A DNA stretch of 64,000 nt, taken from assembly GCA_036268055.1 (NCBI GenBank), contig DATAUW010000009.1, forward strand, positions 62,001 through 126,000. The letters are read 5' to 3'. How positions within the stretch are numbered: the stretch's first letter is position 1; every line of letters begins with the position of its first letter. Below are positions 1 to 10,302 of this stretch, one piece after another. The DNA comes from Verrucomicrobiia bacterium (lineage in GTDB: Bacteria > Verrucomicrobiota > Verrucomicrobiia > Limisphaerales > Pedosphaeraceae). The position numbers and the translations under genes were made by a program. The notes below the pieces were generated by a model. The model did not search any database and was not told where the DNA came from. It saw only the letters and a list, made by a program, of their open reading frames with translations.

Positions 1-460
1 GAGACTGACCGTCCACGGCGTTGACTTCCCAGGTGAGATAACTCAGCGGCATGGACAAGGCGTTCAGATCATCCGGCAGCGCCGCGGTCATGAACGTGAG
101 AGTCACGTGAACGTGGCTATCGTCAAATTGATAAATGCTGCGGGTGGGCTTTACCTCAACGCTGATTTGGGGCATCGCGGGAGCGTCCGAAGGCTCGCTG
201 CCCATCAGGCGCAAAGTCTTTCCATCCACGCGAATCAAACTAATGAGCGAATGATCGCGATGCGTCCAATGTTTGGTCGCCTGGTCAGTCAGCTTGTCGG
301 ACTCGGACCAGATGCTGAGATACGGATCGCTCGTGACCAGCGGAACCGCCGGAGGGCGAAAAGCGCCTTCGGCAGCGGCGGCAGTTTTAACTATCGGGAA
401 TAAAAAAATTGAAGCACACGCGGCGGCTGACAAAAGACGTTTCGGAAAAATTCGTTTCAT
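1..460 (-). CDS. DUF4964/DUF5127 glutaminase A-like protein (N-terminal part)
   Basis: The gene starts at the ATG complementary to 458-460 and runs off the left edge, so only about 153 residues are visible. They begin with a signal peptide (MKRIFPKRLL, then a hydrophobic stretch ending near TAAAAEG). The mature start, PPAVPLVTSDPYLSIWS followed by DKLTDQATKHWT and LIRVDGKTLRLMG, is the hallmark of DUF4964 at the front of the DUF4964-DUF5127-DUF4965-DUF1793 family often annotated as glutaminase A. These are large secreted proteins, usually 650-850 residues. The natural substrate in Verrucomicrobiota is not known, and the fold resembles (alpha/alpha)6 glycosidases. No Shine-Dalgarno is visible. 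The gene is divergent from the CotH giant gene. The family call is firm, the function is not. Confidence 0.8.
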   Translation of the reverse strand, partial: MKRIFPKRLLSAAACASIFLFPIVKTAAAAEGAFRPPAVPLVTSDPYLSIWSESDKLTDQATKHWTHRDHSLISLIRVDGKTLRLMGSEPSDAPAMPQISVEVKPTRSIYQFDDSHVHVTLTFMTAALPDDLNALSMPLSYLTWEVNAVDGQS

Positions 461-861
461 AAAAAGTGATGGCAGAAGTCTAGGGCGCAGTTGATTCGAT
501 ACAAGGCGGTAACCGGTCAATATTTATAGAATTTACGTCGAGAAAATATTTTTGCGATTCATTTTCGATTTGTAACTGAGTTACTCGGTATCTCGCGTGC
601 AGGGCGGACTTGAAATCGGACGGAACGGCGCCGACGGGTTGCCATTGGCTTTCCGTTGCTCCAAAACCATAAAATAATGACCGGTTATCCTATTCAAAAT
701 TCGCCAATTTGCGGGGATAATGTTATATATTGAACAATGTCCTTTTTATCGTCGCAGCCGCTCCTTTGAGTTGCCCGCTCCTTTTTTAAAAATTTCACAG
801 GTTTTAACAAATTAAGTTGTGCCATACCAGTAAGGATAGAATCGTATCGGTAGCAGAAATT
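461..861. other. 401-bp divergent intergenic region
   Basis: No convincing gene is seen here. The region separates the divergent DUF4964 and CotH genes and is AT-rich compared with its flanks. It holds an inverted pair of ACCGGT-centred sites, listed separately, and must contain both promoters. I could not place -35 and -10 boxes with confidence. Confidence 0.6.
508..690. promoter_or_regulatory. Inverted pair of TAACCGGTCA operator-like sites
   Basis: TAACCGGTCA occurs at 510-519 on the plus strand. Its exact reverse complement TGACCGGTTA is at 678-687. The similarity extends outward to G(G/A)TAACCGGTCA(A/T)TATTT on both copies. Each half has a central CG inside ACCGGT, a core commonly bound by LacI-type repressors. 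The pair brackets the divergent promoters with 168-169 bp between identical positions, which would suit looping or two separate operators. Regulator identity is inference. Confidence 0.45.
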
Positions 862-3800
862 ATGATGGTGTCTCATTTGAATCTCCGTGATTTGACGGCT
901 CGTTTCCGCCAAATATTTTCGCGCAAGAAGTTGCCCCTCTTTTTCCGATTGCCAGCGCTCTGTCTCCTGTGTTTTTTGTTTGTTCCAATTCAAGGTCATG
1001 GGCAAAGTCTCACGAGCGGCCTGGTCAGTCAATGGGTGGGTGACGATTATGTATCAGGCAATAACTGGACGGACCGAATCAAGGGAACGGTCGCGGCGGC
1101 GGACGGATCACCGGCGCCCCTCGCGGTGGCGAATGCCTTCGGGACGCATCGCGGAGTTACGCGCAGTTCCGGCACGACTGGCAACGGCGGATTCAGCATT
1201 CCGGCGACCAATGCGCCCACTGGACTTTTTAATTATACCATCGCGGTGACCTTTGAAGCGTCGGCAGCGGGGCCAACCACCAGCAGCGCGTATTACAATT
1301 CGCAAATTATTTTCGGTTACGACATCAGTGGCACGGGACAACCGGATTGGGGAATTTCCTGGGGCGGCAGCGGCGTTCGCATCGGCGAGGGAATCTACGC
1401 GGGCATCGGTCGCTCTAGTGGCGATTCAGGGTTGCAATCCAGTTCTTCGCCACTGGCTTTGAACACGTGCCATACGGCGGTGATGCAGGTCAACGGCGTT
1501 GCCGGGACGATGACTTTATATGTGGATGGAATTCAAACCGGCCAATTTACCAGTCTCACCATCATCGCGCCTACGAACAGTAATGGAACAAAAATGATTC
1601 CCCTTATCAGCACTGTGAACGCTGCGATTGGTAATGCGTTTCCGGGCTCGCTGGCCGAAGTGCGGGTTTATAACAACGCGACCGTTGATGGAGTCGCCTT
1701 GTGCAATTATCTGCAAAATCTTTATCAAGGGATTGCGCCGATCAGTTTGGCGGCGAACCCGGCGATTGTTGCCGCCGGCGGCACGGTCAATGTGCAGGTG
1801 TCCATTCCCGCAGTGGCCAGCCAGAGCGGACCGTTCACTGTTACGTTGACCTCGGACGAAACTTCCGTGGTGGCGAGTACGAATGTTGTCTTCGCAACCG
1901 GAGTTACTAATACAACTATTGCACTGCCCGTTATTGGCGTGGGCACGGCGAATATTACGGGCACGGGCATGGGAGTTCCTACGTCTTCTTCACTGGCGAT
2001 CAGCGGATTGCCGACGGCTACGCTGGTTCCGGTGGCGTGGTTCCGGGCGGATAGGATCACGGGCGTCTCAAGCGGGGCTGCGCTCGCTTCGTGGACCGAC
2101 GTCAGCGGCAATGGTTACAACGCGACGCAGGCGACGACGGCGCAAGATCCGAGTTATGTGACCAATGCCATGAACGGCTCGCCTGTCGTACGCTTCAATT
2201 CCGCGAACAGCACGCATCTCGCCTTCACGCGTCCGGTGCAGGATGACTACACGATCATTTGCGCTTTTCAGAGCACGCAGGGGCTCAGTTCCGGCACGCT
2301 GTTTTACCAAGGCGCGGGCTTGGTGAACGGCGAGGTCGGCGGGGTGGTGGATGATTTTGGCACGTGTCTCTTTGCGGATGGTTCCATCTGCGCGGGCACG
2401 GGCAATCCCGATGTGGCTGTGACGTCGGGCGGCGGATACAACGACGGCAAGCCGCATGTCATGACTTTCACGAGGCAACGCTCATCGGGCATTGGATCGC
2501 TTTATGTGGATGGAGTTTTGATCGGCACTTCGGCGGGCAATTCTGATTCTTTGACGGCGCCGGCGCAACTCGTCCTGGGCGCGCAGCAGACGCTGGGTAA
2601 TTTTTTGTCGGGTGACATCGGCGAAGTCCAAATTTATAACACCGTTTTGACGGCGACTAACCGCCAGTCCGCAGAGACCACGCTGTTTCAAAAATATAAT
2701 ATTCCGCCGCCGGTTCCGACGGGACTTTTTCTCCAGGTGCAGAATGGTGAACTGGTGTTGAATTGGACGGCTTCGAGCGGCACGACGGCTTATCATGTCA
2801 AACGCTCCACGACTCTCGGTAATTACGCTATCATTGCGACCAATACCACGACCTCTTTCACTGATACCACAGCTTCGCCGACGAATACTTATTATTACGT
2901 CGTGTCCGCAATTAGTGGTACGGGCGAAAGCGCGGATTCAACTCCGGTTAGCACCGATTCCATCCAGAGCACGAGCGAACCGCTTGGACCTTCGAGTCGC
3001 ACGACGCCGATTGCGATTTCGGAAATCATGTACAAACCCGCGCCGCGCACGGACGGGAAAAATCTCGAATACATCGAAATCTATAATTCGAATCCGTGGT
3101 ATCACGACATCGGCGGCTACACCCTCACCTGCGCGGATATGAGTTATCAATTTCCGGTGGGCACTACGATCGGTTCCAATAGTTTCATGGTCGTTGCCGC
3201 CGCGCCGGCGGACATCACGAGCGTGTATGGCATCACGAATGTGATGGGGCCGTACACGGGCAGTTTGAAGAAAACCGAAACGCTTCAACTGATTGACGAA
3301 CACGGGGCGATTTTATTGACCGTGCCGTATTCAAATACCGCGCCGTGGCCCATCGGCACGGACGGAACGGGGCATTCGCTGGTGCTTTCAAGTCCCACTT
3401 ATGGCGAAGGCGATCCACGCGCCTGGGGTGCAAGCGTGCTCGCGGGCGGTTCACCGGGAACGGTGGAAAGACTTTCGGCAAATCTGTTTGGGCGGGTCGT
3501 GATCAATGAAGTTCTGGCTCATTCGGAGAATCTCAGCATTCCCCGATATATCGAACTTTACAATCACAGCGGGCAAAGCAACGACATCTCCGGTTGCATT
3601 GTCACGGACGATACTCAATCGAACAAATGCGTTTTACCGGCAGGCACGGCATTGGCCGCCGGAGGTTTCATGACATTGAACGAAACTCAACTTGGCTTTC
3701 AGTTAAATGGCGCGAGCGGCACACTTTATTTTATGAGTTCGGATGGCAGCCGATTGCTGGATGCAGTTCAATATACGGCCACGTCCGATGGCGTCTCTTA

Positions 3801-6800
3801 TGGCCGCTGGCCGGATGGCGCGAATGATTTTTATAATTTGTCGGCGCGCACTCCCGGCACGAATAATGGTAATATTTTGATCGGTGACATCGTCATTAAC
3901 GAATTGATGTACGACCCGATCAGCGGCAACGACGATGATCAATACATCGAACTCTATAATAAAGGTGTCAGCGCGATTAATTTGACCGGCTGGCAATTCA
4001 CTTCCGGCATCACGTTTACATTTCCGGCAGTCACAATCGCTCCGAATGGGTATCTCGTCGTGGCACGCAACTTGACGAACTTGTTTGCCAGATATACGAA
4101 CCTTACATCAGACAACACTGTCGGCAATTACTCCGGCAAACTTTCTCACAGCGGTGAGTTACTCGTTCTTTCGATGCCGCAAACGCTCAATGGCAACACG
4201 GCCATTCTTGTGCCCGAAGATCAAGTCACCTACGGCACCGGCGGTCGCTGGGGCGAATGGGCACACGCGGGCGGCAGCAGTCTCGAGTTGATTGATCCGC
4301 ATGCGAACCATCGGCTGGCGGCTAATTGGGCGGACAGTGATGAAACGCAAAAATCTTCGTGGACGAATATCGAAAACACCGCCGTGCTCGATAACGGATT
4401 TAATTACAGTTCATCCATCGGCTATGCGCAGGTTGCGACGCTGGATGTGGGCGAGTGCCTGATTGACAATGTGGAAGTGGACGATACGAACGGGGTTAAT
4501 TATGTGTCCACGCCGGACTTTGAAAACGGCCTGGGAAATTGGAATCTGCAAGGCGATCACATCCGGTCGAGTTTGGAAAATTCTGGCTACCAGAGCAGTC
4601 ACTCGCTGCACATCCGCAATAGTGACCGCTATTACAATGGCGACAATTCCTGCCAGGTTTCCCTGAATGCGAATTCGCTGGCGGGCGGGCAAAGAGCGAC
4701 GCTGCGGTTCAAGGCGCGCTGGCTTCGCGGCTGGCCGGAAGCAATTTTGCGGCTCAACGGCGGCTGGCTCGAAGCAACCGGTCCCCTGCCCGTTCCGACC
4801 AATCTCGGCACGCCTGGCGTGGCCAACAGCCACGCAGTCACCAACGCCGGTCCGGCAATTTATAATGTGACTCATTTTCCGCCGGTGCCGGCGCCCAATC
4901 AGCCCGCGGTTGTGACCGCATACGTGCATGACCCCGACGGAATAAAAAATCTCGTGCTCAATTATCGAATTGATCCATCGCCAACTTACACTTCTGTGGC
5001 GATGAATGACGCCGGGACCAACGGCGATGCCGTGGCCGGTGATGGAGTTTTCAGCGCGACGATTCCCGGGCAAGCGGCCAATACGATGGTCGCATTTTAT
5101 ATTTCCGCCACGGACAGCAACACCACCGCGAGCCGCTTTCCCGCTTTGCTTGCGGATAATTCGCCCACGCGCGAATGTCTGGTGATGTTCGGCGACGGCA
5201 ATCCCGGCGGGAGTTTCAGCGTTTATCATTTGTGGCTTACGCAAGCCAATCTCACCCGCTGGGCCAATCTCGGCAATTTGAGCAACGAAGGCATTGACGC
5301 CACGATGGTCAACGGAACGCGGGTCATCTACAACGCCCAGGCCCATTTCGCCGGCAGCCCGGTTCATCAATATTACGACACCGCCAATGGTACGTTGTGC
5401 AGTTACAAATGGATTTTCAACGACGACGATAAATTTCTCGGCGCGACGTCGTTCAACAAAATCCATTATCCCGGCAACACCGCCAACGATCCCACGATTC
5501 AGCGCGAGCAACTCGCCAATACATTTTTGCGCGCGCTCGGAGTGCCGTGGTTGAATCGCCGTTACGTCGCCGTCTATGTGAACGGCACGCGCCGCGGCGC
5601 TTTGATGGAGGATGCCCAAACTCCCGATGGCGATATGGTGGACGAATATTATCCGAATGATGCCGACGGGTATCTTTACAAGGTCGCGCGCTATTTTGAA
5701 TTCGCGCCGTTCGCCTCGGGATATGCGCAGCCCGACGCATTGGAAGCGGAGGCGATGCTCGTGCCTTACACGACGACCGGCGGCGCTAAAAAACTGGCGC
5801 GCTACCGTTGGAACTTTGAAAACCGGCGCACGGCTGATTCGGTGAACGACGATACAAATTTATTTTCACTCGTTGACGCCGCCAACAACCCGAACTCGCC
5901 GAACTATGTGCACAATCTGGAAAACCTGGCGGACATGGAAAATTGGATGCGCGTTTTCGCCGCCAATCATGCCGCTGGCAACTGGGATTGTTTTGGATCG
6001 CAGAGCGGACAGAATCTGTACGCGTACGTCGGCGCGGCCACCCAGAAATGGTCGCTGATGATGTTTGATTTCAATATCGGTCTGGGCATTGATGGCAGTT
6101 TTCCGCCCGGCCAGGATCTGTTCGTGCATCTGGCGGACAGTGGACTTTCCGCCATGTATTCGGAGCCGACTTTTGTGCGCATGTATTGGCGGGCGTTGGG
6201 CGAACTCGTGACCAACGGGCCGCTGAATCTTGCCAATAGCATTCCGCTTCTCAACGCCAAGTATGCCGCGTTCACCGCGAACGGCCTGGATGTCGAAGAC
6301 CCTAACCTAAACCTTATTCCGTTCATGGATCAGGCGGCTCCGAATGTTGCTGCGCAGGTCGCAGCGGCGAACGCCACGAACTTCTCAGCCAATCCCAATA
6401 TCACGGTAACCAACAATGTGGCTTACATCACCGGCCAGGCGCCGTTCAATGTGGATTATATTTGGATCAATGGCGTTCCCTACCCATTGAAGTGGACGAC
6501 GGTCAGCAACTTTCTCATCAGCGTGCCGCTGCAAAAAGGCATCAATCAATTTAATCTGACCGGCATTGGACGGAACGGCTTGCCGATCGCCGGAGACACG
6601 AACTCCGTCAGCATTGTTTATAACACGACTAACATTTCACCGGTTGGTCAAATCGTGATCAATGAAATCATGTACGACCCGACCATCACCGGCGCTCAAT
6701 ATATTGAGTTATATAATAACTCGACGAATACCGCGTTTGATTTATCCGGTTGGAATATTCCGGCGTTGTCTTACATATTTCCAAGCGGTTCGATCATCGG

Positions 6801-9024
6801 TCCCACCAATTATCTCGTCCTTGGAGCCACTTTCGCGGACTTCGCGGGCGCTTACGGCGCGACCGTGCCGGTGTTCGATACCTTTACCGGAACTTTGCCG
6901 AGCAGTGGAACGCTGGCTCTGACTACTTCAAACAATTTGACAGTGACTGAAGTTAAATATGAAAACCGACTGCCGTGGCCAACCAATGCCGAAGGCACTG
7001 GCGCGTCACTGCAACTGATTGATTCGCATCAGGACAACTGGCGCGCCGGTAATTGGGCGGCGATTTCCACCAACCCGAACACCCCGCCAACTCCGCAATG
7101 GACATTTTTCTCGGCCACGGGAACGTCATCCTCATCGCTCATTTATATTTATCTTCAATCCGCCGGTGACGTTTACATTGACGATATCAATCTGGTGGCA
7201 GGCAGCACGCCGGCTGTGGGGCCAAACTTGCTGCCGGATGGCAATTTTGAATCCGGCTTTCCGGGGCCGTTTACGGTTTCGCCAAACTTATCGGGCTCGG
7301 CGTTGAGCACATCCATCAAGCATTCCGGCAACGCGAGTTTGCATCTCGTTTCCACCGCGCCCGGCAGCACGCAGTCCTCAGCCATTTATCAAACTATCTC
7401 TCCGGCCCTGACCGCCAACGCAACTTATACGATCAGTTTTTGGTATTTGCAAAACACCAACGGTGGCCCGCTCACAGTGCGTCTTTCCGGTTCCGGAATC
7501 GTTGCGACCGTCAATCCCGCGCCGCCGACGGGTTCGCAGATTTCAGCCACGCCTGCCGCCGCGAACAGCGTGACCGTATCGCTCGTTCCCTTCCCCACCC
7601 TGTGGATCAACGAACTTGAAGCGGACAACTTAACGGGAATCACCAATCGCGCGGGCCAGCATGTTCCGTGGCTGGAAATTTATAATCCCGGCACAAATTC
7701 CGTTTCGCTGAATGGCCTCTATCTCGCGAACAATTACACGAATCTTTTGCAATGGGCTTTCCCGACGAACGCCGTTATCAGCGCCGGCCAATTTCAAATT
7801 ATTTTTGCCGACGCACAGACAAACCTTGCGACCTCGAATGAATTGCACGCAAATTGTTCGCTCACGAGCGGCTCCGGTTCTCTGGCGCTGACCAGATTGT
7901 TGAATGGGCAATCGCAGGTGCTTGACTATGTGGATTATCAGAACATTAATCCGAATGACTCTTACGGTTCACTTCCCGATGGCCAGAGTTTCAATCGCCA
8001 GGAATTCTTCCAGCCCACGCCGGGCGCGGCGAACAACGGCACGGCCACGCCGCCGCCATCGTTCATCAATTACACGACCGCTGGTTCGACGTATCTGCAA
8101 AATTTCGATTCGTTGCCCGATCCGGGAACGGCTTCGGTGAACACCGCAAATCCTGTGACGATCAATGGCGTGACTTATTCGCTGGCGAATCCGTACGATT
8201 TCGCTTTCCCGGTGGTTGCCAGCAGCGGCACGGGCGGATTGGGCATCAGCGCGCTCGCGGGTTGGTATGGTTCGGGAATGCTCTCTTCAAAATTTGGCGC
8301 GACGGATGGTGATCAAACCACCGGCGGCCAGTTGAGTTTCGGCCCTAACAGCAGCGGCTCTGGAAGAGCTTTGGGCTTGCTGGCCACCAGCACCACGGGC
8401 GGGACGGCTTTTGGCGCGCGCTTCATTAACGACACGGGCCTGACTCTGAGCCGCGTGAATATTCAGACGACAAGCGAAGTATGGCGTCAATCCAACGTCG
8501 GCAAGACCCTTCAGTGTTATTATTACGTTGATCTCACCGGAACAAATAAATTTCCAGACACGATGACGGGATTGCTGACCAATCTAAATGTCGCCATTCC
8601 CACGGTCGCGAGCGATTCGGGCGGCGTGCCAGTTGATGGAACTTTGCCGGCCAATCAGACGCCACTGAGCGCGTTGAATCAGCCGATCACTGACTGGCCG
8701 CCCGGCGCGGCGCTTTGGCTCGTGTGGCAAATGACCGACACCACTTCAAGGGGGCAAGGACTGGCGATAGACAACTTTAGTTTCTCGGCAAATGTCCCAC
8801 CTCCACCCGTGCCACTTGGTGTTGAGGTTTCAGGAACCAATCTAGTCCTCAATTTTCCTGCTGCGCTCGGCCAGAATTATCAACTGGAATACACCGACGA
8901 CCTGACTTCAACGAATTGGCTGCCCGTGGGAACTCCAGTCACGGGCGCGGGACAAAATCTTTCATTGACCAACGGGATTGGAAACGGCACTCACCGTTTC
9001 TATCGCCTGCGATTCGTAAACTAA
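862..9024 (+). CDS. Giant secreted LamG / lamin-tail / CotH-kinase-like surface protein
   Basis: This is a 2,720-residue extracellular protein. I chose the ATG at 862; an in-frame TTG at 817 is possible. An N-terminal hydrophobic stretch ending near GHGQS looks like a signal peptide. Approximate domain order: LamG (47-287), LamG (390-610), fibronectin III (613-700), three lamin-tail domains with the INE(I/L)MY...YIELYN signature (713-866, 877-1003, 1008-1155), a galactose-binding-like sheet (1180-1323), an Ig-like domain (1330-1430), a CotH region (1480-1757), a fourth lamin-tail (1928-2060), a carbohydrate-binding-like sheet (2113-2240), a fifth lamin-tail (2243-2393), and a C-terminal module ending FYRLRFVN. 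The CotH part shows FNKIHYPGN, VAVYVNGTRRGALMED and MMFDFNIGLG, as in the spore-coat kinase fold. Whether it phosphorylates anything is unknown. Adhesion or cell-surface decoration is inferred. Its stop overlaps the stop of the convergent GH43 gene. Confidence 0.88.
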   Translation: MMVSHLNLRDLTARFRQIFSRKKLPLFFRLPALCLLCFLFVPIQGHGQSLTSGLVSQWVGDDYVSGNNWTDRIKGTVAAADGSPAPLAVANAFGTHRGVTRSSGTTGNGGFSIPATNAPTGLFNYTIAVTFEASAAGPTTSSAYYNSQIIFGYDISGTGQPDWGISWGGSGVRIGEGIYAGIGRSSGDSGLQSSSSPLALNTCHTAVMQVNGVAGTMTLYVDGIQTGQFTSLTIIAPTNSNGTKMIPLISTVNAAIGNAFPGSLAEVRVYNNATVDGVALCNYLQNLYQGIAPISLAANPAIVAAGGTVNVQVSIPAVASQSGPFTVTLTSDETSVVASTNVVFATGVTNTTIALPVIGVGTANITGTGMGVPTSSSLAISGLPTATLVPVAWFRADRITGVSSGAALASWTDVSGNGYNATQATTAQDPSYVTNAMNGSPVVRFNSANSTHLAFTRPVQDDYTIICAFQSTQGLSSGTLFYQGAGLVNGEVGGVVDDFGTCLFADGSICAGTGNPDVAVTSGGGYNDGKPHVMTFTRQRSSGIGSLYVDGVLIGTSAGNSDSLTAPAQLVLGAQQTLGNFLSGDIGEVQIYNTVLTATNRQSAETTLFQKYNIPPPVPTGLFLQVQNGELVLNWTASSGTTAYHVKRSTTLGNYAIIATNTTTSFTDTTASPTNTYYYVVSAISGTGESADSTPVSTDSIQSTSEPLGPSSRTTPIAISEIMYKPAPRTDGKNLEYIEIYNSNPWYHDIGGYTLTCADMSYQFPVGTTIGSNSFMVVAAAPADITSVYGITNVMGPYTGSLKKTETLQLIDEHGAILLTVPYSNTAPWPIGTDGTGHSLVLSSPTYGEGDPRAWGASVLAGGSPGTVERLSANLFGRVVINEVLAHSENLSIPRYIELYNHSGQSNDISGCIVTDDTQSNKCVLPAGTALAAGGFMTLNETQLGFQLNGASGTLYFMSSDGSRLLDAVQYTATSDGVSYGRWPDGANDFYNLSARTPGTNNGNILIGDIVINELMYDPISGNDDDQYIELYNKGVSAINLTGWQFTSGITFTFPAVTIAPNGYLVVARNLTNLFARYTNLTSDNTVGNYSGKLSHSGELLVLSMPQTLNGNTAILVPEDQVTYGTGGRWGEWAHAGGSSLELIDPHANHRLAANWADSDETQKSSWTNIENTAVLDNGFNYSSSIGYAQVATLDVGECLIDNVEVDDTNGVNYVSTPDFENGLGNWNLQGDHIRSSLENSGYQSSHSLHIRNSDRYYNGDNSCQVSLNANSLAGGQRATLRFKARWLRGWPEAILRLNGGWLEATGPLPVPTNLGTPGVANSHAVTNAGPAIYNVTHFPPVPAPNQPAVVTAYVHDPDGIKNLVLNYRIDPSPTYTSVAMNDAGTNGDAVAGDGVFSATIPGQAANTMVAFYISATDSNTTASRFPALLADNSPTRECLVMFGDGNPGGSFSVYHLWLTQANLTRWANLGNLSNEGIDATMVNGTRVIYNAQAHFAGSPVHQYYDTANGTLCSYKWIFNDDDKFLGATSFNKIHYPGNTANDPTIQREQLANTFLRALGVPWLNRRYVAVYVNGTRRGALMEDAQTPDGDMVDEYYPNDADGYLYKVARYFEFAPFASGYAQPDALEAEAMLVPYTTTGGAKKLARYRWNFENRRTADSVNDDTNLFSLVDAANNPNSPNYVHNLENLADMENWMRVFAANHAAGNWDCFGSQSGQNLYAYVGAATQKWSLMMFDFNIGLGIDGSFPPGQDLFVHLADSGLSAMYSEPTFVRMYWRALGELVTNGPLNLANSIPLLNAKYAAFTANGLDVEDPNLNLIPFMDQAAPNVAAQVAAANATNFSANPNITVTNNVAYITGQAPFNVDYIWINGVPYPLKWTTVSNFLISVPLQKGINQFNLTGIGRNGLPIAGDTNSVSIVYNTTNISPVGQIVINEIMYDPTITGAQYIELYNNSTNTAFDLSGWNIPALSYIFPSGSIIGPTNYLVLGATFADFAGAYGATVPVFDTFTGTLPSSGTLALTTSNNLTVTEVKYENRLPWPTNAEGTGASLQLIDSHQDNWRAGNWAAISTNPNTPPTPQWTFFSATGTSSSSLIYIYLQSAGDVYIDDINLVAGSTPAVGPNLLPDGNFESGFPGPFTVSPNLSGSALSTSIKHSGNASLHLVSTAPGSTQSSAIYQTISPALTANATYTISFWYLQNTNGGPLTVRLSGSGIVATVNPAPPTGSQISATPAAANSVTVSLVPFPTLWINELEADNLTGITNRAGQHVPWLEIYNPGTNSVSLNGLYLANNYTNLLQWAFPTNAVISAGQFQIIFADAQTNLATSNELHANCSLTSGSGSLALTRLLNGQSQVLDYVDYQNINPNDSYGSLPDGQSFNRQEFFQPTPGAANNGTATPPPSFINYTTAGSTYLQNFDSLPDPGTASVNTANPVTINGVTYSLANPYDFAFPVVASSGTGGLGISALAGWYGSGMLSSKFGATDGDQTTGGQLSFGPNSSGSGRALGLLATSTTGGTAFGARFINDTGLTLSRVNIQTTSEVWRQSNVGKTLQCYYYVDLTGTNKFPDTMTGLLTNLNVAIPTVASDSGGVPVDGTLPANQTPLSALNQPITDWPPGAALWLVWQMTDTTSRGQGLAIDNFSFSANVPPPPVPLGVEVSGTNLVLNFPAALGQNYQLEYTDDLTSTNWLPVGTPVTGAGQNLSLTNGIGNGTHRFYRLRFVN

Positions 9025-10133
9025 TTCCGGCGTGTCTCAGTGTCACCCGAAGGCCGGCGAATTCTGGTTTCCAACGGAAGCGGTTCGCCGAAATCCGGCG
9101 TGCCATCGGCATTCCAATTTATTTTTTGCGCGCGAGGTTGGCGAAATGAACCGCAGCCTTTTCCGGGGCTCGGGTTGGCGTGAAAAATAATCCAGTCTTC
9201 CGTGCCATCGGGTGATTTAAAGAATCCGCAATGCCCCGTCGCATACGCTTGCGCTTCCGGCTTCTGCGAAAATACCGGCTGCGAAGATTTCTTCCACGAC
9301 CCAGCGTCCAGCAAATTGGCGTCCGCGGAGGCGGTCAACATCCCAAGGCAATAATTTTCCGTCCAACACGCGCTGGCGGAATAGATGAGAAATAATTTAT
9401 CGCCGTGCTGAAGCATTTCGGGGCCTTCATTGACATTGATGTGCGGAGGATCGTTGGGATTGTGGCCTTCCACGTCGCCGACGGTTTCCCAGGGATAAGT
9501 GGGCGTGGAAACTTTTGTGCGCGGCCCTTCGATCGTCCACGGATTCTTCATCGCGGCGATGTAAATATTTTGCGTGCCGTTCGTATCGTCCTCCCAGCCC
9601 GACCAAATGGCGTAGAGCTTGCCCTGGTTCTCAAACACGGAAGCATCAATTGCCCATTTGTCCGAGGCGTCGGCCAATTTGCCTTTCATCGTCCACGAGC
9701 CCTGCAAGGGATCGCGCGATGGATTTTCCAGTATCCAGACGCGATGGCTGTGGTTGTCGAGCGAGTCGGCGGCAAAATAAATATACCATTTGCCGTCGAG
9801 GAAATGGATCTCCGGCGCCCAAATATCTTTTGAATACGGGCCACTCGCGGGAGGCGTCCACACTACTTTTTTTCGTGCGTGCACAAGGTCGGGAATGCTG
9901 CGCGTTTTCCACACCGTCAAGTTATTGCCGGTGGTGTTCATGTAATAATAGAAGCCATCCTTTTGCGCCACCCACGGGTCGGGGCCGGTTGGCAGCACCG
10001 GATTGGTGAAGGTGCGCGGGGAGAGAGGTTGGGCATGGGAGTAAACTCCGCTGCCAAACAGAACTGCGCAGCAGACGAGCGCCACTGCCGATAATTGTTT
10101 TGCCTTCAGCGTGGGCTGGTTGGTTATGGTCAT
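9021..10133 (-). CDS. Glycoside hydrolase family 43 protein (secreted)
   Basis: 370 residues with a signal peptide ending near YSHAQP. It is a five-bladed beta-propeller hydrolase of the GH43 arabinofuranosidase/arabinanase/xylosidase group. The three catalytic carboxylates fit the family: D52 in PTGPDPWV (base), D163 in WAIDASVF (pKa modulator) and E236 in VNEGPEML (acid). IWAPEIHFLDGKWYIYF is also typical. Length is normal for a single-domain member. Substrate cannot be read from sequence, but neighbouring GH79, GH2 and GH3 genes point to plant side-chain or hemicellulose breakdown. The divergent upstream region holds an operator-like palindrome at 10204-10223. Confidence 0.9.
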   Translation of the reverse strand: MTITNQPTLKAKQLSAVALVCCAVLFGSGVYSHAQPLSPRTFTNPVLPTGPDPWVAQKDGFYYYMNTTGNNLTVWKTRSIPDLVHARKKVVWTPPASGPYSKDIWAPEIHFLDGKWYIYFAADSLDNHSHRVWILENPSRDPLQGSWTMKGKLADASDKWAIDASVFENQGKLYAIWSGWEDDTNGTQNIYIAAMKNPWTIEGPRTKVSTPTYPWETVGDVEGHNPNDPPHINVNEGPEMLQHGDKLFLIYSASACWTENYCLGMLTASADANLLDAGSWKKSSQPVFSQKPEAQAYATGHCGFFKSPDGTEDWIIFHANPSPGKGCGSFRQPRAQKINWNADGTPDFGEPLPLETRIRRPSGDTETRRN

Positions 10134-10203
10134 AAAAATAATTTGTCCTGGATCATCTCGGGCTTGCTCGCCGTTTGATTAGCATCAATTCCAAAAATCG
10201 TCA

Positions 10204-10223
10204 TGTAGCATAAGGAGGCCACA
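10204..10223. promoter_or_regulatory. XylR-type operator candidate, copy A
   Basis: Imperfect palindrome TGTAGCA-N6-GGCCACA, preceded by GTCA, between the divergent GH43 and GH79 genes. The same spacing and half-sites recur at 15558 and 22050. It probably controls one or both flanking genes. Confidence 0.6.
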
Positions 10224-10302
10224 ACGCGAATGACACGCAATCCATAGGAAATGACCCGATTTCTTGTTCTCGCCACCCGGCCGATAATCTAATCTTGATT
10301 CA

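Noticed and set aside
694-1032. 112-codon minus-strand frame across the start of the CotH gene
   Set aside because: Overlaps the signal peptide region of a well-supported gene and has no features of its own.
4411-5619. 402-codon open frame on the minus strand
   Set aside because: Lies entirely antisense to the CotH giant gene, has no domain, and its Arg/His/Ile-rich composition is typical of an antisense shadow in this codon usage.
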